From NCBI RefSeq assembly GCF_021730395.1, contig NC_069365.1, forward strand, positions 25,637,501 through 25,701,500: a stretch of DNA of 64,000 nucleotides, written 5' to 3'. Each line of letters starts with the position of its first letter. Within the stretch, counting starts at the first letter, position 1. This document shows, in pieces, positions 11,606 through 23,736 of the stretch. A model generated the notes under the pieces. That model saw only the letters and a program-made list of their open reading frames with translations. It was not told the DNA's origin and did not search any database. The translations under genes were made by a program, and so were the position numbers. This DNA comes from Mercenaria mercenaria (taxonomy: Eukaryota; Mollusca; Bivalvia; Venerida; Veneridae).

Positions 11606-11835
11606 TATAAGTTAAAATTTGTGCAAGACCCACACTAGTCCTGTTATCTCCCCTAGTATCACACTAATCACTGCTGTCACAAATATCACATGACTATGAA
11701 ATCAAATGTCCATTGAAAAAGAAATTCAGATATTGTTTTCTTATGTTTGCTTTTATTTTTTGTCACCTGCACTGGCATGAAATCTCTGAATTACTCGAGA
11801 AAAATTTCATTAACTTAAATCTGATCAGATGATGA

Positions 11836-11841
11836 AATAAA
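11836..11841 (+). terminator. Candidate poly(A) signal for the HECT gene
   Basis: AATAAA is the first canonical hexamer found after the stop codon at 11150-11152. The UTR it implies would contain the MITE. Weak evidence only. Confidence 0.25.
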
Positions 11842-12306
11842 CGATTTATCAAGTAAATCTTGATAAAAATGTTTGTGACAGCAGAGGTCTTTTTACTGTA
11901 AGGGGAGATCACTGCAAAGGAAATTGCCTTGTATTTTACAGTTGATTGAAAAAACTCACAGAATATATCCTAACCGAATGTTTTAATGTGCTTAATTGTG
12001 TTGTCTGGAGTAATAGATTGAAGCACCTGAAGCTTGCAGAGCAACATCTGTAGCAGCTTGATAGCAATCTTGCAGTGATCATACAAACTATTTCTCTACA
12101 ATGCAGAAATACTAAAGTGTTTATACACTGTGTAAATCTCAAATGAATACCACAGATAAATATTTCTTTTGTTTTTGATTATTGTTACTTTGTTGCTTTA
12201 ACTTGACACAGTCGTCTGTAGTTACAGATTTGCAGAAATGAAATTTTAGATACACAACACCAATCTATTATTGTCTTGTTTGTGTTGAAGGTTAAACAAC
12301 CAAAAA
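11842..12306. other. No feature recognised
   Basis: AT-rich, with no coding or repeat signal. Short minus-strand open frames (11936-12142, 12185-12443) run partly into the MITE and lack support. Confidence 0.4.
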
Positions 12307-12560
12307 TGGACCACACCATGAGAAAACCAACATAGTGCATTTGCGACCATAGTGCATTTGCGACCAGCATGGATCCAGACTAGCCTGCGCATCCGTACAG
12401 TCTGGTCAAGATCCATGCTGTTCCCTTTCAATGTGTATTGCAATTAGATAAACTGTTAGCAAACAGCATGGATCCTGACTAGACTGTGCATATGTGCAGG
12501 CTGGTCTGGATCCATGCTAGTCGCAAACGCACTATGTTGGTTTTCTCATGGTGCAGCTCA
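12307..12560. mobile_element. Palindromic MITE, copy 2, diverged (about 254 bp)
   Basis: Same family as the copy at 11369, with more substitutions and an internal duplication of CATAGTGCATTTGCGAC. The ends are degraded (CCACACCATGAGAAAACC ... GGTTTTCTCATGGTG type), so the TA duplication is no longer clear. An older insertion. Confidence 0.85.
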
Positions 12561-13619
12561 AATATTACATTGAAGTTTCTTGAAATAGTCCAGTTATAAT
12601 ATGAACTTTGTGTTTGATTTATATCAGTATCTATTTGTAGAAAATTAACTATATCAACTGTTTGGAAAGATTTTGGTGATGTATTGAACTTGCAGACAAA
12701 AGGGAAGTTGAAATTTCAAAATATGTGTGAATGAGAAAAGTGAGATACATTGAAGTTCAGTTTTTAAACTTTGATCAAATACAGAATCCTTTCTGTTCAG
12801 TTTGACAAAAGGGAAAAATTGTCTCCTTTTTTACAAAGTTTAAAATGAAATACAGTGCAACCTCTGTAGAGCAACACGCCTTTGGGAGATACAAATATTG
12901 ACTGTTGTGTACAGATTGTTGTTCCGGAGAGGTAAATTTGATAGTATTTTTCAGATTAGGGAAATTTTGAGGTTGTTATAGAGAGGTTTTTGCTTAAGAG
13001 AGGGCCACTCTGTGGAGGTTGTACTGTAGATATTGTTTATTATTTGAGTACATTGGTCAAATTCAGTAGGTTCATCCAAACTTATATTCAGTTTACCTGA
13101 TCAGATTCAGTGAGAAATGTAGATTTTATATTCCTGTATGCATACTAGGGTGAAATTTCAAGTTCTCTTTGTTGGCAGCTTGTTGTCTTGTGTGAAAGGA
13201 CCTTAGAAATTGACAACTAACTGTAGTTTGTCACTGGATTTTATTGTTACTGTCTGTATGACTGATCTTTTACCAGACCTGTTTACACATGAAGGCTTCT
13301 GTTTATAAAGAACTACCAGTAACCTTAATTTTTGTCTTGTTTTACTATTTTGAAAGGGTAGAAACTCTTGTTGTTATTAAAAATGAACTCTCTAGAAGCT
13401 TTTGCTACTTTCAGTTGTTGTAATTTAAAGCTGTTAGAATTCATTTTCTAGTTGCCAATAGGAATGTTGTGTTTTTACAAAGTCTGTAGTTATGTTATGA
13501 TTTGCTTTCATCATTTGTTATTTAGCTTTCTAACCCTACCCAGCTACAGTTCATTAATGAACATGTACATCTTTCAATTTGGATAGTACCATTGACTGTT
13601 AAAAGGGGTGCTTACCTAA
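12561..13619. other. No feature recognised
   Basis: AT-rich intergenic or UTR-like sequence. I see no open frame or repeat structure worth calling. Confidence 0.4.
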
Positions 13620-13745
13620 AAGATACTGACTGGATAGTGAACAGTGCAGATCATGATCAGACTGCATGGATGTGCAGGCTGATCATGATCTACATTGGTC
13701 GCAAAGTTGTAATCAGTCATGTCCAACATGATTAGGGCTAAAATT
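13620..13745 (-). mobile_element. Single hairpin module related to the MITE arms
   Basis: On the minus strand it reads GCGACCAATGTAGATCATGA, then CAGCCTGCACATCCATGCAG and CTGATCATGATCTGCACTGT. That is the same plan as the MITE arms (GCGACCA, stem, CTGTTCRC), with an ATCATGATC stem instead of GGATCC. The ends are not clear. Confidence 0.5.
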
Positions 13746-13767
13746 GAGTGGAGTAGATCAATGTGTT

Positions 13768-15728
13768 AGCTCACCTGTCACAAAGTGACAAGGTGAGCTT
13801 TTGTGATCGCGCAGTGTCCGTGCGTCCGTCCGTGCGTCCGTCCGTGCGTCCGTAAACTTTTTGCTTGTGACCACTCTAGAGGTCACATTTTTCATGGGAT
13901 CTTTATGAAAATTGGTCAGAATGTTCATCTTGATGATATCTAGGTCAAGGTCGAAACTGGGTCACGTGCGGTCAAAAACTATGTCAGTAGGTCTAAAAAT
14001 AGAAAAACCTTGTGACCACTCTAGAGGTCACATTTTTCATGTGATCTTCATGAAAATTGGTCAGAATGTTCATCTTGATGATATCTAGATCAAGTTCGAA
14101 ACTGGGTCACGTGGAGTCAAAAACTAGGTCAGTAGGTCTAAAAATAGAAAAACCTTGTGACCACTCTAGAGGTCACATTTTTCATGGGATCTTCATGAAA
14201 GTTGGTCAGAATGTTCATCTTCATGATATCTAGGTCAAGTTCGAAACTTGGTCACGTGCGTTCAAAAACTAGGTCAGTAGGTCTAAAAATAGAAAAACCT
14301 TGTGACCACTCTAGAGGTCACATTTTTCATGGGATCTTCATGAAAATTGGTCAGATTGTTCATCTTGATGATATCTAGGTCAAGTTCGAAACTGGGTCAC
14401 GTGCGGTCAAAAACTAGGTCAGTAGGTCTAAAAATAGAAAAACCTTGTGACCACTCTAGAGGTCACATTTTTCATGGGATCTTCATGAAAGTTGGTCAGA
14501 ATGTTCATCTTGATGATATCTAGGTCAAGTTCGAAACTGGGTCACGTGGAGTCAAAAACTAGGTCAGTAGGTCTAAAAATAGAAAAACCTTGTGACCACT
14601 CTAGAGGTCACATTTTTCATGGGATCTTTATGAAAGTTGGTCAGAATGTTCATCTTGATGATATCTAGGTCAAATTCGAAACTGACTCACGTGCCTTCAA
14701 AAACTAGGTCAGTAGGTCTAAAAATAGAAAAACCTTGTGACCACTCTAGAGGTCACATTTTTCATGGGATCTTCATGAAAGTTGGTCAGAATGTTCATCT
14801 TGATGATATCTAGGTCAAGTTCGAAACTGGGTCATGTGCGGTCAAAAACTAGGTCAGTAGGTCTAAAAATAGAAAAACCTTGTGACCACTCTAGAGGTCA
14901 CATTTTTCATGGGATCTTCATGAAAGTTGGTCAGAATGTTCATCTTGATGATATCTAGGTCAAGTTCGAAACTGGGTCACGTGCAGTCAAAAACTAGGTC
15001 AGTAGGTCTAAAAATAGAAAAACCTTGTGACCACTCTTGAGGTCACATTTTTCATGGGATCTTCATGAAAGTTAATCAGAATGTTCATCTTGATGATATC
15101 TAGGTCAAGTTCGAAACTGGGTTACGTGCGGTTTAAAACTAGGTCAGTAGGTCTAAAAATAGAAAAACCTTGTGACCACTCGAGGTCACATTTTTCATGG
15201 GATCTTTATGAAAGTTGGTCAGAATGTTCATCTTGATGATATCTAGGTCAATTTCGAAACTTGGTCACGTGCCTTCAGAAACTAGGTCAGTAGGTCTAAA
15301 AATAGAAAAACCTTGTGACCACTCTAGAGGTCACATTTTTCATGGGATCTTCATGAAAGTTGGTCAGAATGTTCATCTTGATGATATCTAGGTCAAGTTC
15401 GAAACTGGATCACGTGCGGTCATAAACTAGGTCAGTAGGTCTAAAAATAGAAAAACCTTGTGACCACTCTAGAGGTCACATTTTTCATGGGATCTTTATG
15501 AAAGTTGGTCAGAATGTTCATCTTGATGATATGTAGGTCAAGTTCGAAACTGGGTCACGTGCCTTCAAAAACTAGGTCAGTAGGTCTAAAAATAGAAAAA
15601 CCTTGTGACCACTCTAGAGGTCACATTTTTCATGGGATCTTCATGAAAGTTGGTCAAAAACGATGTCATACTCAAAACTGGGTCATGTGGGAAGAGGTGA
15701 GCGATTCAGGACCATCATGGTCCTCTTG
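13768..15728 (+). mobile_element. Pearl-like element, AGCTCACC type, 13 core units of about 144 bp
   Basis: The 5' perfect palindrome AGCTCACCTGTCACAAAGTG...GGTGAGCT (13768-13799) is followed by TTTTGTGATCGCGCAG and a GTCC/GTGC microsatellite. Thirteen units then start at about 13867 and recur to about 15603 (ACCACTCTAGAGGTCACATT, ATCTTCATGAAAGTTGGTCA, TATCTAGGTCAAGTTCGAAA, GGGTCACGTG). It ends with the GGACCATCATGGTCC hairpin and TCTTGT. Unit-to-unit identity is very high, suggesting recent expansion or homogenisation. Confidence 0.82.
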
Positions 15729-15934
15729 TTTTTGATTATCTGTATTTGAAAATTTCATGGTTTGGACTTTTTCAGCATAAAGTAAAATTGGTTGAAAGTT
15801 TTGAAGTTATTATTCACTGCCTGCAGAACCATGGTTACTTTACAGTATGTATTGGATCTTTTCTTTTGATAAGCACTGATGCTTAGTGAACACTAGTGAT
15901 TTCTACCTACGATTTGATAATTATGATTGTGTGT

Positions 15935-16103
15935 CTGAAATCATTCGTCCTCCACCTGATTCATGTGGGAAAGTTGGCAGTTACTTGTGTGGAGAACAGG
16001 TTTGTACTGGTACAGAATCAAACAACATTGCTTAGGTGCCCGCCATTACATTAACTGAAATACTGTTGAAAAACGACGTTAAAACCCTTAACATACAAAC
16101 ACT
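15935..16103 (+). mobile_element. SINE-like fragment, 3' end GTTGAAAAACGACGTTAAAA
   Basis: The stretch runs CACCTGATTCATGTGGGAAA, GTTGGCAGTTACTTGTG, GTTTGTACTGGTACAGAATC, CTGAAATACTGTTGAAAAAC, GACGTTAAAACCC. I recognise this as a common molluscan SINE body and tail. No tRNA-type head with A and B boxes is visible, so it is 5' truncated or of another head type. Confidence 0.55.
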
Positions 16104-16775
16104 TTGGCTGTAGTATAGCATGAGAAACTCAAGTGGTTTGCTTTCATATAGGAAGACTATATTTTGTGCTGATTGGTTATATCATTTGACAGCTTAATAA
16201 TCCTATAGGATTTTTGCATGCACCTTTTCAGTTTGAATGTATGTCTTCAGTCTTCTCGAAAGGTGGAGTCATTGAAATATGTTTTGTATACATGATATCA
16301 AAGCCTTACACAGGATTGCAGAATCCTTTAAGATTTAAGTTAAAAAACTTAACTGGAGTAAGTAATCATTTTATGTATTTATTGATGTTTGCATGCAAGA
16401 AATTTTTACTTCGGATATATAAAAATTTCTGAAAGTTTATTATGTTTTTTGAAAGGGTAAAATTCTTGCACAAAATGTTTATTATGGACTTGAAAATGTC
16501 AGCTGCAGGATTTTTATATAGAAGTATACCTAGGTCACATAGTGAGATCAGAAAAAAATCAACACCTGGTGTCATTTCAGAACAACTATTGTAGTTTGTT
16601 ATGGAATGAAACAGGATGTTTAATTTTATATTTCTTTCGTTTTGTTGGACTAATACTTCTATCTGTTGCTTTGATGGCTTTTCTTTGAACATTCGTACTG
16701 GTACAATATGCAAGATTCCATTATGCTGATGTAAGATTTTAGTTGCATGTATATTTTCTGCTTATGTTTTACATT
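16104..16775. other. No feature recognised
   Basis: AT-rich. The minus-strand open frame at 16366-16713 has no recognisable domain and low-complexity composition. Confidence 0.4.
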
Positions 16776-17012
16776 TAAGCCGTGCCATGAGAAAACCAAC
16801 ATAGTGGGTTTGCGACCAGCATGGATCCAGACCAGCCTGCGCATCCGCGCAGTCTGGTCAGGATCCATGCTGTTCGCTAACGGTTTCTCTAATTCCAATA
16901 GGCTTTGAAAGCGAACAGCATGGATCCTGACCAGACTGCGCGGATGCGCAGGCTGGTCTGGATCCATGCTGGTCGCAAACCCACTATGTTGGTTTTCTCA
17001 TGGCGCGGCTCA
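16776..17012. mobile_element. Palindromic MITE, copy 3 (about 237 bp)
   Basis: Same family as 11369-11605, with an internal body nearly identical to the 63034 copy (ACCAGCATGGATCCAGACC; TGCGCATCCGCGCAG). Left end AGCCGTGCC, right end GGCGCGGCTCA. The target duplication is eroded. Confidence 0.86.
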
Positions 17013-18674
17013 TTTGATATTTTGTGAATGCATTAAGTGCTGATCATGTTAGGCAGAACTGAACAATCTTAGGGCGTGGCCCTTTGTGATTTTTGATAAA
17101 TTTCATGTATATACTTGTGATACAATTAACACCTTCATTACATATATTGGCATCAGTTGCTAAAAAATTGTGACTGTCAGTTACTTCTGTTTTTTCATTT
17201 ACAGCAAGCAAAAAATCAATTTATGCATCAATCATTCACTTTATAAAACTCATTAATGTTATATGCCTGAAGTAAATTAGGAGTCATTTGTGGAAATTTT
17301 CTGTTATGGCAATTATTGATTAAAACTACGGAAGAATTTATTACACATTACTGATTGATTTTACAATATGAAGAATAATTTAGCAGCTTCTGAGTGTATA
17401 TTCAATTCAGAGTTATTAAGAATAGAAGACTGTTTCCTGTTAAGGACTAATTTTCAGATTTCCGCTTGAATTTCCAAGAGGAATGTGAAATTGTTACGTA
17501 ACAGATTTATTAATTGATACATTGATTGATTAAACAACCAAAAGTTGTATTAATTTTTCCATTATAAGCATCTCATTTACATGGTTAAGCAAAGAATAGA
17601 TTGAGGTAAGATAGAGATATTTGATAGTTCCCATATATTTCTGTCATGAGAGAAAGTCATTCAGCACCAGAAATTCTAAGTAAAGATACAGTGTTTTATA
17701 TTGACTGAACTGAGCACATAGTATTGTAAAACCATTATTTATGACTTTGAATATTTGACATTTCTTTAGTTTGACATTTTGAACTTCTATTTTGTGTTTT
17801 TACAGTATTATCACAAATAAGTTACAGGACTTCTTTGTAATAAGTTTTCTTAATTATTCCGCATAATTTAAATAAAAAAAAAATTCAAAGTTGATTGCAG
17901 GAATTCATAAATACATTTCAAAGCAGTTTCATAGGAATGCTTTTAAAGTGAAATTATTACTAACATGACTTCTGGTGTAAATCACCAGATCTTAGTTTGT
18001 GCTATTGACTGATCCTTGATTCAATACTAAACTTTGCTGGGCTAATCAAAACAGAAGGAAAAAAATATGAACATTTTCTTTTGATGTCATCTAATCAAAT
18101 ACTTGACTTGATTGACTTACTGTGAATGACAGTGGGCAGATAATTTGACCATTGAACATCAATTCATTCAGTAAGTGTATAGTATTGCCCCCATCAGTAT
18201 TAAGGACATTTAGAACAGTTTGGCCACTGGTAACTGTTCTACTTAAAGTTGTTCGGTTACCGGGGGCAAGACCATTTATGACTGGCCATTATACTAATGA
18301 AGTAACTACATACTGTAAATGACAGAGACTGTGAAAGTATTTTGTAACGATGTTAACATGATTTATAGAGGACACAATATGAAATACACTCTAGTTCTAC
18401 TGCTCAGAAACCTGTCTGTAATCATAAAGCAAATACAAAACACTAACCAATTAAAAGAGAATGATTTTCATGTTTCATTGAAGCCATTTCCAAAAGCTTT
18501 TGAATAACACTTGTGCTTAACCAGTTAGTGCTGTCAGTGTTTGTTATACATGAGTGAGAGTTGATTTTTTTCTACATTTATGAATCTTGTCTAAGATTGA
18601 TGAATGTTTGATAATAAAAGATAAATTGTTTTAAAATATAGTTGCTTTCATTTATCAAGTTTGCTTGACTCTGC
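17013..18674. other. No feature recognised
   Basis: AT-rich, without coding signal. The short open frame 18319-18507 has no homologue that I know. Confidence 0.4.
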
Positions 18675-18885
18675 TCTTGAACACCTTTAGCACTTTGTGT
18701 TTACGCTGTGTCCATCGTCGTCCGTTATCAAGAGTTTGATAGTTAAAACGCTAGAGGTCAAAGTTTTGGCCCAACCTTAATGAAACTTGGTCAGAATGTT
18801 ACCCTCAATAAAGTCTCAGACAAGTTCATTACTGGATCATCAGGGATCCAAAATTAGGTCACTAGGTTATTAGGAAAACCTTGTT
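18675..18885 (+). mobile_element. Diverged pearl-like core, interrupted by the next element
   Basis: TTACGCTGTGTCCATCGTCG is followed by one core unit with CTTAATGAAACTTGGTCAGA and ACTAGGTTATTAGGAAAACC. Related units resume after about 20440, so the younger element at 18886 probably inserted into an older array. Confidence 0.5.
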
Positions 18886-20097
18886 AATCCCCCGCCATGG
18901 CGGAGGGATTATAGGAATGGTCTGCGTCCGTCCGTCCGTCCGTCCTTCCGTCTTTCCGTCCTTCCGTCCGTAACAAAATCGTGTCCGGTCCATATCTCCT
19001 AAACCCCTTCAAGGATTTTCATGAAACTTGGGTCAAATGATCACCTCATCAAGACGACGTGCAGAACCCATGAGTCAGCCTTGTCGGTTCAAGGTCAGGG
19101 TCACAACTCAAGGTCAAAGGTTTGAGCCTTCCATTTTGTGTCCGCTCTATATCTCCTAAACCTCTTGAAGGAATTTTATAAAACTTTGGTCAAATGATCA
19201 CCTCATCAAGACGATGTGCAGAACCCATGAGTCAGCCATGCCGGCTCAAGGTCAAGGTCACAACTCAAGGTCAAAGGTTTGAGCCTTCCATTTTGTGTCC
19301 GCTCTATATCTCTTAAACCCCTTGAAGGAATTTTATAAAACTTGGGTCAAATGATCACCTCATCAAGACGATGTGCAGAACCCATGAGTCAGTCATGCCG
19401 GCTCAAGGTCAAGGTCACAACTTAGGGTCAAAGGTTTGAGCCTTCCATTTTGTGTCCGCTCTATATCTCCTAAACCCCTTGAAGGATTTTCATCAAATTT
19501 GGGTCAAATGATCACCTCATCAAGGCGATGTGCAGAACTTATGAGTCAGCCATGTCGGCTCAAGGTCAAGGTCACAACTGAAGGTCAAAGGTTTGAGCCT
19601 TCCATTTCGTGTCCGCTTTATATCTCCTAAACCCCTTGAAGGAATTTTATAAAACTTGGGTCAAATGATAACCTCATCCGAACGATGTGCAGAAATTATG
19701 AGTCAACCATGCCAGCTCAAGGTCAAGGTCACAACTAAGGGTCGAAGGTTTGAGCCTTCCATTTGGTGTCCACTCTGTATCTCCTTAACCCCTTGAAGGA
19801 TTTTCATCAAACTTGGGTCAAATGATCACCTCATCAAGAACTCATGAGTCAGCCATGTCAACTCAAGGTCAAGGTCACAACTGAAGGTCAAAGGTTTCAG
19901 CTCTGTATCTCCTAAACCCCTTGAAGGATTTTCATGAAACTTTGGTCAAATGATCACCTCATCAAGACGTTGTGCAGAATTCATGAGTCAGCCATGTCAG
20001 TTCAAGGTCAAGGTCACAGCTAAAATCAAAAGTTTTACCCTTTCACTATCCATAGCAGTGGCGGGGGATTTAGCTGTCATTCAGACTGCCTTGTTTT
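18886..20097 (+). mobile_element. Pearl-like element, AATCCCCCGCC type, about seven 155-bp cores
   Basis: The 5' palindrome AATCCCCCGCCATGGCGGAG (18886-18910) and a (GTCC/TTCC)n tract (18922-18972) come first. Units follow with TGTCCGCTCTATATCTCCTA, AACCCCTTGAAGGATTTTCA, GGGTCAAATGATCACCTCAT and CAAGGTCAAGGTCACAACT. It ends with GGCGGGGGATT, GCTGTCATTCAGACTGC and CTTGTTTTA. Confidence 0.75.
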
Positions 20098-20439
20098 ATT
20101 ATGCTTCCACACATTTATGTGCTGGGCATATAGCGTTGCTGCTGTCCAACTCCTCCCACACTGTTTGTTTCCTTGATTTGCTTTCAAATTTCACAGATGA
20201 ACAAGCTTGATATGTAGATGACCTTAAAGGAGTGATTTTTTTCTCTGACTATTTTTACTGCAGTTATGGCCCTTTGATAGTTTTTTCTATATGGAACATA
20301 CAGAAAATCTCGTGTGTCCAACTTTTCCCACTCTATTGTCCTGATTTACCTCAAACTTTCACAGAAGGAAGGAATTTTTTGTGTGTGAATATTTTGACTG
20401 CATGTGGGGGGTGGAGCGGCATCCGTGTCCTATGGACGC
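20098..20439 (+). mobile_element. Partial relative of a pearl-like element (ATGCTTCCACAC... type)
   Basis: TTATGCTTCCACACATTTAT ... GCTGTCCAACTCCTCCCACA, then CAGTTATGGCCCTTTGATAG, a core word shared with other families here. Neither end is complete. Confidence 0.4.
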
Positions 20440-21030
20440 AATTCTAATCTTCATAAAACTTAGTAGAAATGTTTGTCTCTTTTAAGTCTAGCTCTGGATT
20501 GAATATTGGCTACCCAAAGCCAGAAACTAGGTCTATAGGTCAAAGCATAGAAACGCCTTGAAGCCACATTTTCCATTTAATCTTTATAAAAAAATGTCAG
20601 AATGTTTGAAACCTAGGTTAAGTTTAAAATTTGGTAACCATGAGCCTTTAACTAGATGACTTGGTGAAATCATAGGAAAGCCTTAATAGCTCTTGAGAGA
20701 CCACATTTTCTACTTGATCATAATAAGCTTTTGTCAGAATGTTTATTTCTGTAACATATAGGTAAAGTTTAAAAAATGGGTTACCTAATGTTTAAAACTA
20801 GGTCATTAGGTCAATTCATAGGAAACCTTGTTTACACTTTAGAGGCCACATTTCATACATGATCATTATAAATCTCTTGTCAGAATGTTGATCTCTATGA
20901 ATCTATTTTCAGTTGAAAAGTGAGGTGCGTGAGATAAAAAAAATATGTCACTGGATTAAATCTTAGAAAAACTTTGTCAACACTCAAGGGGCCACATTTT
21001 CTACTAGGTGTTTGTGATACTTAGATAGAA
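20440..21030 (+). mobile_element. Old degenerate core array (about four 150-bp units)
   Basis: Diverged units carry ATCTTCATAAAACTTAGTAG, AAACTAGGTCTATAGGTCAA, GGCCACATTTTCTACT and GTCAGAATGTT. It resembles the AGCTCACC-type core but is much decayed, and is probably the continuation of 18675-18885. Confidence 0.5.
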
Positions 21031-22485
21031 CTAGAAGATGTTTTTGTAGAAAAGGGCATGTCTCCCTCAAAGAGTAGACGTAATAGGCAAGAAGTCGGTA
21101 GGGGACAGGAGTGAAAATCAAAGAGACACTGGTGGCTGGCTGAGTGACTGAAATGCAATAGGGATCGTCTACTCAGTATGTCCAGTCATACTATGAAGTT
21201 TCAATGTTCTGAGCCAGGTGGTTCTCGAGTCATATATTGAAAACAGTTTTCAATGTTCTGGCCCCTGACTTTTACCTTTGATCGAGTGACCCCAAAATCA
21301 ATAGCCCTGGTTCATCTACTCCGCATGTGAAATCATCCTATGAAAATTCAGCATTCTGGGTCAAGTAGTTCTCAAGTTTTTGATCAGAAAAGGTTTTCCA
21401 TGTCCAGGCAGTTGTGACCTTGACCTTAGAGGTCATCTACTCCGTAAGTCCTATTACCCTGTGAAGTTTTAAGGTTCTGGGTCAAATGGTCAAGTTATTG
21501 TTTGGAAACGATTTGCCATGTTGTGGCTCCTGTGACCTTTTATGGAGTGACCCTAAAATCTATAGTGTTCATCCGCTCTTCATGTCCAGTTATCCCATGA
21601 AGTTTCAACAGTCTGGGCCGACTGGTTCTCAAGTTACTGATCGGAAACGGTTTTCTATGTTCAGGTACCTGAGACCTTGACCTTTGATAAAGTGACACAA
21701 AAATCTATAGTCATCTACTCTATATGTCCAATCATCCTATGAAGTTTTAACAATCTGGGTTGGTAAAGTGGTTTGCAAGTTATTTATCGAAACTGTTTTC
21801 AGTGTTCAGGGCATTGTGACCTTTGATGGAATGACTCCAAAACAATAGGGGTCATCTACTCTACATGTCCAATCATCCTATGAAGTTTCAACATTCAGGG
21901 TTAAGTGGTTCTCAAGATACTGACTGGAATCGGTTTTCCATGTTCAGGCCCCTGTGACCTTGACCTTCGATGGCGTGAACCCAAAATCAATAGGGATCAT
22001 CTGCTCTGCATGTCCAGTTATCCCATGAAGTTTCAACAGTCTGGGCCAACTGGTTCTCAAGTTATTGATCGGAAACAGTTTTCTATGTTCAGGCCCCTGT
22101 GACCTTGACCTTTGATAAAGTGACACCAAAATCTGTAGGGATCCTCTACTACTCTATATGTCCAATAATACTATGAAGTTCCAACAATCTGGGTTGGTAA
22201 AGTGGTTTGCAAGTTATTTATCGAAACTGTTTTCAGTGTTCAGGGCATTGTAACCTTTGATGGAATGACCCTATAACAATAGGGGTCATCTACTCTACAT
22301 GTCCAATCATCCTATGAAGTTTCAACATTCAGGGTCAAGTGGTTCTCAAGTTACTGACTGGAAACTGTTTTCCATGTTCAGGCCTCTGTGACCTTGACAT
22401 TCGATGGAGTGAACCCAAAATCAATAGGGATCATCTGCTCTGCATGTCCAGCCATCAAGAATCTGGGTCTAGTGGTTCTCAAATG
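21031..22485 (-). mobile_element. Helitron-like element (CTAG end), minus orientation, 5' side truncated by LINE sequence
   Basis: On the minus strand the 3' end reads GGGAGACATGCCCTTTTCTA, CAAAAACATCTT, CTAG and is followed by T. About nine core units of about 140 bp run rightwards (CCTATGAAGTTTCAACATTC, GTTCAGGCCCCTGTGACCTT, TAGGGGTCATCTACTC). The array stops at about 22485, where LINE coding sequence starts; the palindromic 5' end is missing. Confidence 0.7.
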
Positions 22486-22780
22486 TCCGCCAACAGCTTG
22501 CATACTGTTCTTTTATAAGGCACCCTTGGCAAAAAGCCCTCTCGTACAAAATTGAACGAGTACAACGATCTGCAGCTCGGTACGTATGTAACAACTATGG
22601 TCCAGCAAGCAGTGTCACCCAAATGCTTTAAAAAAAATCTCAACTGGCAATCCCGTGAACAACGCCGCATCAAAAATTCTCTTATTATATCTTTTAAGAT
22701 AAAGTACAGTCTTATTGCAGATGACCATCTCACACCTACAAGGAACATGAATTACTTGATCCCACAATCTCATACGCATC
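22486..22780 (+). pseudogene. LINE ORF2 fragment, end of reverse transcriptase region
   Basis: The plus strand translates to FIRHPWQKALSYKIERVQR, SAARYVCNNYGPASSVTQML, then after a frameshift near 22622 to NLNWQSREQRRIKNSLIIS and YSLIADDHLTPTRNMNYLI. This is the conserved segment after the RT palm in Jockey/CR1-group LINEs (the LE..QRRAAR..V box). It lacks palm motifs, 3' tail and 5' part. It abuts an oppositely oriented LINE fragment at about 22780. Confidence 0.7.
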
Positions 22781-23735
22781 GATTTACCATTCTAATGATC
22801 GGGACTATCTCTTGGTGAAACTCTTTTAGTAATCTTGGTAAAATTTCACCAGAACCAGATGCTTTATTTGGATTAAACCCCATTAGTAACTTTCCCGCGT
22901 CCTCAACAGTTTTAAGGATAGTTGTCATGGCATTTCTGATGCTGACTTGGGATTTGTTGCTTTTTTGCTGAGTTGTTTCAGTCTTAGGGGTTGGAGTTTT
23001 GAAAAAAGACAGATTCAAACAGTTTATTGAGGACGTTTGCCTTTGTGACCGGGTCGGTATGTGTAGACCCTCATACTTCAAAGGGGCTACTCCACCAATC
23101 TCTGTTTTGTTATGTTTAACAAACGAGTAGTACTTTTTGTTCCTACCTGGTTGTGAGTCGCCGGTAAAGATGACCGATTCCAAATAAGACCAATAGGAGG
23201 ATCTTGTTTCCTTCTGAATCCTACATTTCAGGGCCTTAAATGCTTGGGCAATGGTTGATTGTTTACCTTTCTTTTTCATGTTCGAATACAATTTGCGCTG
23301 TTTGCGTATGTCTGAGGATTTTTGGGATAATCAGTGGAGGTCCGCACGTGGCTTACTAATTTCTGTTGGGATATGCTTATCACTCAGCTAATGTATTTCT
23401 TTAAATACATTCCATGCAGAGTTAGGATCTGCATTATTTGGGTTGGAAAATTGAACTGCAAACTCAAGTAGGTCTGATTTGAATTTTGAACAATCAGTTC
23501 TCTTATAACATTTAATTGATCTTTTAGGTTAAACTGGTCTTCCTATGTTAATATTTAGTTCATGGAAAACTATGTCATGCTCTGAGGTACCAAGGCTTGG
23601 TCCCGAGGGTTTTAACGGCGTTGTCTTAGGTAGGATAATTAGTAAGAAAAAATCTAGGATATTTTCTTTCCTAGTGGTGTGACAATTTGTTGAAGGTGAA
23701 ACAATATCTATCAGCGCTCTAATATACAGTGGTCA
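22781..23735 (-). pseudogene. LINE ORF2 fragment, endonuclease-RT linker and RT fingers, antisense
   Basis: Read on the minus strand it starts with an endonuclease tail (LGTSEHDIVFHELNINIGRP near 23540-23600), then a Lys/Arg-rich linker (RSIKCYKRTDCSKFKSDLLE). Next come SYWSYLESVIFTGDS, RNKKYYSFVKHNKTEIGGVA and NPNKASGSGEILPRLLKEFH, the RT motif preceding the palm. Stop codons interrupt the linker near 23390 and 23530. It is truncated at both ends and is not continuous with the LINE at 23737. Confidence 0.7.
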
Positions 23736-23736
23736 A

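Noticed and set aside
13768-15728. Regular repeats with spacer-like variation, like a CRISPR array
   Set aside because: The whole 144-bp unit is repeated, not a short repeat between unique spacers; the host is an animal and no cas-like gene exists.
16366-16967. Two overlapping minus-strand open frames
   Set aside because: One is inside the palindromic MITE (MDPDQTA-type translation is a known by-product of such repeats); the other is low-complexity AT-rich.
22486-23735. One LINE insertion with twin-priming inversion
   Set aside because: Twin priming places the inverted upstream piece before a 3' piece with tail; here the order and missing tail do not fit.
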